From Peterkaempfera sp044755465 (GTDB lineage: Bacteria; Actinomycetota; Actinomycetes; Streptomycetales; Streptomycetaceae), in the NCBI RefSeq assembly GCF_044755465.1, contig NZ_JBIVRB010000008.1, positions 62,001 to 126,000 of the forward strand: DNA of 64,000 nucleotides, in the 5' to 3' direction. Each line of letters opens with the position of its first letter. Positions within the stretch are counted from its first letter, which is position 1. Below, piece after piece: positions 61,201 to 64,000 of the stretch. The notes beneath the pieces were generated by a model. It had not been told where the DNA came from. It saw nothing but the letters and a program-made list of their open reading frames with translations, and did no database searches. The position numbers and the translations under genes were made by a program.

Positions 61201-61267
61201 CGCGTGCGTACCCCGCCATCTCGGCGTTCCAGACCGTCGCGGGATGCGCCATCGTATGAGTGACCAT
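58211..61267 (-). CDS. Single-module synthetase A-T-reductase
   Basis: The protein of about 1018 residues has an A domain (FTSGSTGRPKPV; NFYGPTE; YRTGDRVV; RVDRQIKLRGHR; SAGKVDR), a carrier domain (FFEIGGDSLLAAEV) and a terminal thioester reductase (LLTGASGFVGAFLLDRLL NAD(P)-binding loop; catalytic YAESK). No C domain is present. Such A-T-R proteins reduce a carrier-bound amino acid to an aldehyde, which may cyclise, dimerise to pyrazines or be aminated. My specificity code is D-A-I-Y-S-G-F-V-V-K, unassigned; Asp235 supports an alpha-amino acid. Two P450 genes follow at about 43-nt spacing and a PPOX-fold gene precedes it. ATG 61267 was chosen; an ATG five codons later is possible. Confidence 0.92.
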   Translation of the reverse strand: MVTHTMAHPATVWNAEMAGYARDRGLHELFDAQAARRPRATASVQHGRTLSYDELRVRSDALAARLHDAGVRHGDKVGVCGSRSLEALVAFLGILKTGAAYVPLDDASPPGRLQAMAEDAGVHTVVTLPGSVCRVRRVRTRIDLGGQAPSRPAAAPPQVRVRPTDCAYVMFTSGSTGRPKPVAVPHRGVIRLAASDLVWQRPRPGERVLHAYGLSSDASTIEIWSSLLGGACLVVADQEELLSPAALEARLVSERVGIAYLTTGVFHHIARTGPSALRSLRFASAGGEAMDPELTRAVLAACPDTTVVNFYGPTENSVVSTAHLVDALHPEATAVPIGRPLEDSSCHVVRADGTLAEAGEEGELLVGGDGLALGYLGDPELTAERFIDNPFEPGSKLYRTGDRVVLREDGVLEYRARVDRQIKLRGHRIELDEVEARLRADDAVGEAVVELEGDTLIGYATPARPGQALPVDRIRRSLAAWLPAAAVPARLVEVPQFPVTSAGKVDRRRLRALAAPSDAVPPPVPAGTRGLGPQDALAQVWQVVLGVHPAPGDDFFEIGGDSLLAAEVVTRTLTAFGLDPRHGRTLVHSLLRAPTLEDFTAAVTAADGHHHDGDADAHTVDFRAEARLGFTLPPRRGPEPDWQHPREVLLTGASGFVGAFLLDRLLHRTDARVHCPVRSRDHAHARQRVLRNLARFGLATPEAADRIVCFPADLAEPGLGVEPGRAAELADTLDLVIHSAAQVNFLYPYEELRRANVEGTRQLVRLAAERGVPVHFLSTIAVLAGFGTAGVRHVDEELPLDHADQLTMGYAESKWVAEEVLRDAAAQGLPVAVYRPYEITGDRRTGACNTETAICSLFKTIAETGLAPDIPLPLDFVPVDYLSEAVVHIATGHRATDRTYHLTNPRAASLHDMLDRMHADGHRIRRLPYDQWVGELVRHVAQHPTSPTAPFVSLCVDRCRTADMSVKEMYFEGTFPTLGRANVERDLATADLHCPPVDAELLDRYLEYFHATGYIERP

Positions 61268-61338
61268 CGGAATATCCCGTCTCTGCTGCGTGCGCGAACC
61301 ACCTGGCGGCTGCCGCCGCCGGTATCCGGACCGCCCGA

Positions 61339-61383
61339 CTGGGTGACTTCCGGCTGGGTGACTTCCGGCTGGGTGACCTCCGG
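61339..61383. repeat. 15-bp tandem repeat upstream of the A-T-reductase gene
   Basis: Three units CTGGGTGACTTCCGG (the third has one change) lie in the 127-nt gap between the PPOX-fold gene and the A-T-reductase gene. Confidence 0.85.
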
Positions 61384-61394
61384 CTGGCTGCCCG

Positions 61395-61847
61395 CTAGCC
61401 GAACGCCGCGGCGAAGGCGGCGAAATCGGCTGTGCGCCACCGCTGGGGCCGCATGCGGATGAGGATGTCGTCGGCCAACTGCTCGTGGTTGGCCTCCAGG
61501 TACGCCGACGCCGTGTCCGCGTCCAGGTAGCGGTGGGCCAGGGCCTCGCGGTCGGCCGCGGGCACCGGGTCCTCGACCGCGACCACCGGGCCCTCCACGC
61601 TGACGTAGCGGTAGGGGGCCGACTCGTTCTGCACACAGAGGCTGAACCGCCCCGCGCCCCGGATGAGCCCGGCCTTCAGCGCGTTCCTCCCGGTCTGCAC
61701 CGTGACCAGCCCGCCGGGCTGGTAGTCGTACCAGAGCGGGACCAGCAGCGGTCCGCCACCGCCGCGCGGATCGTCCACGCCCAGTACTCCCACGTGCAGA
61801 CCGGCCAGGAACTCCTCCCGGTCCTCGACGGACATGCTGATATCCAC
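61395..61847 (-). CDS. Pyridoxamine 5'-phosphate oxidase-fold (FMN/F420 split-barrel) protein
   Basis: The protein of about 150 residues begins VDISMSVEDREEFLAGLHVG, followed by LLVPLWYDYQPGG, TGRNALKAGLIRGAGRFSLC and YRYVSVEGPVV. This is the standard pattern of PPOX-class split-barrel proteins that bind FMN, F420 or heme. I start at GTG 61847, with GAGG 5 nt upstream; ATG 61835 is the alternative. Same strand as, and upstream of, the A-T-reductase and P450 genes, so likely the first gene of that small cluster. The exact cofactor cannot be told. Confidence 0.85.
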   Translation of the reverse strand: MDISMSVEDREEFLAGLHVGVLGVDDPRGGGGPLLVPLWYDYQPGGLVTVQTGRNALKAGLIRGAGRFSLCVQNESAPYRYVSVEGPVVAVEDPVPAADREALAHRYLDADTASAYLEANHEQLADDILIRMRPQRWRTADFAAFAAAFG

Positions 61848-62371
61848 GGGTACCTCGATTCGGCAAGCCAAGCGCGAACGGTTGCGGTCCTGGGTGCGGG
61901 AAGTGGCCGATTGGGCCGAACGGGTGAGCCGGGCTTCCGTCCGTCCGGCTGACGGGCAGCCGTCGAAGGTGTCCGGCACGGCCCTGGGGTAGGGAGCGGG
62001 CCTCTCGGTGCGGGCCTTCCACGCCCCGGCGTCGAGACCCGGAAGGGGGCCGTCCCGGGCCGGGCCCTCTCCCAGGGTTTCACCATGGCCGGGAAGTCCG
62101 CACCTCGGGCGCCCTGGCGGGCGGGCCGGCGGGTCCGGCGGCGGACGGGAGTCGATCAGCCGCCGGACGCGGGGCGGGGCCCGGGCCGGGGGGGCCGGGC
62201 CCCCCCCCGGGGCGGGGGGGGCCCGGGGGGGGCCCCACCCCCGGGGGGGGCGCACCCGGGTGTTCCGGCGGGGGGGGCGGGGGGGGGCGGGGTGCCCACC
62301 CCCCGCGGGCGGGGGGGGGGGCCGGGCCGGGGGGCCCGGGCCCCGACCCGGTGTCCGGGGGCGACGCGTGG
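61848..62371. other. Gene-free stretch with extreme G/C homopolymer runs
   Basis: 61848-62170 holds the upstream region of the PPOX operon and no gene. From about 62171 to 62352 the sequence is almost only G and C in runs of up to nine or ten, unlike anything else in the window. It may be an assembly or base-calling artefact, or a real G-tract able to form quadruplexes. Reading frames that cross it should not be trusted. Confidence 0.7.
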
Positions 62372-63670
62372 TCAGCCCATCACCGTGCCGGAGCTACCGC
62401 TGTTGACCGGACGGCGGCGGGAGAACGCACCCAGGTCGATCGTGGAGCCGGTGTGCTTCGCCGCGTACCGGACGGGGTCGGCGTCATGGTCGGCCCCGGC
62501 CTCGACCCGCTCGATGAGCGCGGTCATCAGCAGGCCGACGAGCGGGGCGTTCTTGAACTGGTTGCCGCTGGTGCCCATCGCGACGTAGAAGCCGTCCAGG
62601 TCCGTGCGGTCGTAGATCGGTGTCCAGTCGTCGGCGACGTCGTACACACCGGCGACGCCGCGCGCCCGGTTGGGCACGACGAGGTCGCTCAGCCGCCGGG
62701 CCGCCCGGGTGACCTGCGCCTCGAAGACCGGCGGGGTGGGGCTGGGATTCGCCGCGTCCGGGTCGTCGATCCACTGCATCGGGTCGCACTCGGGCTCGGT
62801 GCCGCCGACCAGCAGGCCGCCGCCCGTCTCGCCGCGGATGTAGGTGCCGAGGTCCAGGTCGGCGATGCTGATGCCGACCGTCCCGTCCGGATGGAATCCG
62901 GGAGGTGCGGGCACATACGCGACCTCCTGCCGCATCGGCCGGGTGCTGATGCTGAAGTCGCCTCCCACCCCGGCCAGTTCATTGATCCGACCGGACCAGG
63001 GACCGGCGGCGTTGACCACCGTGGCGCAGGAGAGCCGCGTGCCGTCGTCCAGCACCACAGCCGTCACCCGGCCGCCGGACGACTCGACGGCGACGACGGC
63101 ACGGCGCAGCCGGAACTCGGCGCCGTGGTGGCGCGCCGCGTTCGCGAGGTTCTGCGCGGCGAGCTGCGGGTCGCTGACGAAGCCCGCGTCCGGGGTGAAG
63201 ACCCCGCCCAGGGTGCTGGTCGCGTCCGCCCAGAACGCCTGGTCCGCAAGGCGCTTGGGCGGCCAGTACCGGCCCGTGTCGATCCCCGGGACGCGCGCGG
63301 CGAGCGTGGCGCTGTCCCACTCCTCGTACACCACGCCGACCTGGTCGAACAGCCGGAGGTACCTCGACCGGGGCGCCACGTCGGTGTCAAGCATGACCAT
63401 GCCGCTGCGCTCGAAGCGGGCCGGCTCGCCCACCTCGCAGCCCAGGTGGTCCTGCCAGGCGCGCCACAGGGCCGCCGCCTCCCACGACGCGGCGATGCCC
63501 GCGTGGGTGGAGTAGTTGAACCGGACGATGGCACTCGACGCACTGGTCGAGCCGAGCCCGACACCGCCCGCCTTGTCCACCACGGCCACGCTGCGTCCGG
63601 CCCGCGCGAGTTCCAGCGCGATCGAGGCCCCGATCACACCGGCGCCCACGACTACGACATCCGTCCCCAT
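62372..63670 (-). CDS. FAD-dependent oxidoreductase (DAO / sarcosine oxidase-like)
   Basis: This 432-residue flavoprotein has an N-terminal dinucleotide fold (VVVVGAGVIGASIALELARAG), an ATVVNAAGPWS loop, and a C-terminal DWTPIYDRTDLDGFYVAMG segment with GNQFKNAPLVG, as in DAO-family amine oxidases. It oxidises a C-N bond of an amino acid or secondary amine to the imine (family knowledge); substrate unknown. AAGGAGG lies 8 nt before ATG 63670. It is divergent from the partial gene at the window end. The final C-terminal codons border the G/C-run region, but a clean stop is present. Confidence 0.92.
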   Translation of the reverse strand: MGTDVVVVGAGVIGASIALELARAGRSVAVVDKAGGVGLGSTSASSAIVRFNYSTHAGIAASWEAAALWRAWQDHLGCEVGEPARFERSGMVMLDTDVAPRSRYLRLFDQVGVVYEEWDSATLAARVPGIDTGRYWPPKRLADQAFWADATSTLGGVFTPDAGFVSDPQLAAQNLANAARHHGAEFRLRRAVVAVESSGGRVTAVVLDDGTRLSCATVVNAAGPWSGRINELAGVGGDFSISTRPMRQEVAYVPAPPGFHPDGTVGISIADLDLGTYIRGETGGGLLVGGTEPECDPMQWIDDPDAANPSPTPPVFEAQVTRAARRLSDLVVPNRARGVAGVYDVADDWTPIYDRTDLDGFYVAMGTSGNQFKNAPLVGLLMTALIERVEAGADHDADPVRYAAKHTGSTIDLGAFSRRRPVNSGSSGTVMG

Positions 63671-63926
63671 ACCAGCTTCCTCCTTGCGCGCCCCGCCGCC
63701 GCGAATGCCGGGTGGGCGTGCGCTGACATCGACTCCGGCTGCCGGGGCAGCCCGTGCACCCAAGTGTCAGTGCCGGAGTGAGCCGGGCGGTCCGGATCAC
63801 GAAACGGGGTTCGCCCCCGGGAGGTCCGGGCCGGCGGCGGTCGGCGGACGCGCCGGGCGGCAGTAGGTTCTACCCTGGTATGTCGGAGTTGTCCGATGAC
63901 GGCCCCGCGATGGCAGGGAGGCCGGC

Positions 63927-64000
63927 ATGGAGTTCGAGAACGCCGGATTCGGGCGGGTGGACTCCGTGCGCCACCTGCCGATCGCGGAGCACGGCCTGAT
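63927..64000 (+). CDS. Start of an unidentified gene (3' end outside window)
   Basis: ATG 63927 is preceded by GGGAGG at 6 nt and opens a frame (MEFENAGFGRVDSVRHLPI…) that runs off the window. Only about 25 codons are visible, with no recognisable family. It is divergent from the FAD-dependent oxidoreductase across a 256-nt spacer with no other gene. Confidence 0.5.
   Translation, partial: MEFENAGFGRVDSVRHLPIAEHGL

Noticed and set aside
62085..62588. Plus-strand frame through the G/C-run region
   Set aside because: It is Gly/Pro/Arg-only sequence produced by homopolymer runs and overlaps the real minus-strand oxidoreductase gene.

Overview
The window is high-GC actinomycete DNA. Gene density, codon use, regulator types (paired LuxR proteins, a large LAL regulator, an SigJ-like ECF factor, a DUF574 methyltransferase) and the amount of secondary metabolism point to Streptomyces, Kitasatospora or a close relative. 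No rRNA, tRNA, CRISPR array or transposase was recognised.

Region 1 (1-24.3 kb) is one end of a nonribosomal peptide cluster that continues upstream of the window. Two plus-strand synthetases (…A-T-C-A-T and C-A-T-C-A-T-TE) are coupled by an ATGA overlap. The first A domain of the second protein has a clear serine code. The C domain after it has an atypical CHAILDG core, and the terminal thioesterase has Cys where Ser is expected. Facing them on the minus strand are a further C-A-T module, an EctB-type diaminobutyrate aminotransferase, an ornithine-carbamoyltransferase-like enzyme, two small LanB-like proteins (glutamylation domain only), a free-standing A domain, a PLP fold-type-II ammonia-lyase-like enzyme and a free-standing carrier protein. 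This combination suggests a diaminobutyrate or ureido-diaminobutyrate building block, and possibly aminoacyl-tRNA-dependent amide bond formation on a carrier protein. It is the most unusual system in the window.

Region 2 (24.4-32.5 kb) is a compact class II lanthipeptide locus: two translationally coupled atypical LuxR regulators, a divergent LanM, a 68-residue precursor with a single Cys, and a LAL-type regulator. No transporter or protease lies next to it.

Region 3 (32.6-50 kb) is mixed accessory and housekeeping DNA: a truncated alpha/beta hydrolase, a SnoaL-like protein, cyclophilin, small secreted and lipoprotein genes, an amidase, a DUF574 methyltransferase, LysE, an ECF sigma factor, a GT39-like membrane protein, an MfnB-ALDH-ADH operon (a furan-forming enzyme in an actinomycete) ending in a broken gene, an LCMT-type methyltransferase, a decayed block of pseudogenes and a class 3 lipase.

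Region 4 (49.7-55.3 kb) is an IclR-controlled catabolic locus: peptidase E and IclR on one strand, and DUF1177, an NCS1 permease and an M20 amidohydrolase on the other.

Region 5 (55.4-63.7 kb) is a second small biosynthetic set: a single-module A-T-reductase, two tandem P450s with altered I-helix motifs, a PPOX-fold protein and, beyond a suspicious G/C homopolymer stretch, an FAD-dependent amine oxidase-type enzyme.

Two features cut across regions. A perfect 15-bp palindrome (CTGACG-N3-CGTCAG) occurs in three control regions, in the NRPS cluster and before the furan operon. Short tandem repeats of 9-19 bp, three to four copies each, sit at or near many gene ends.
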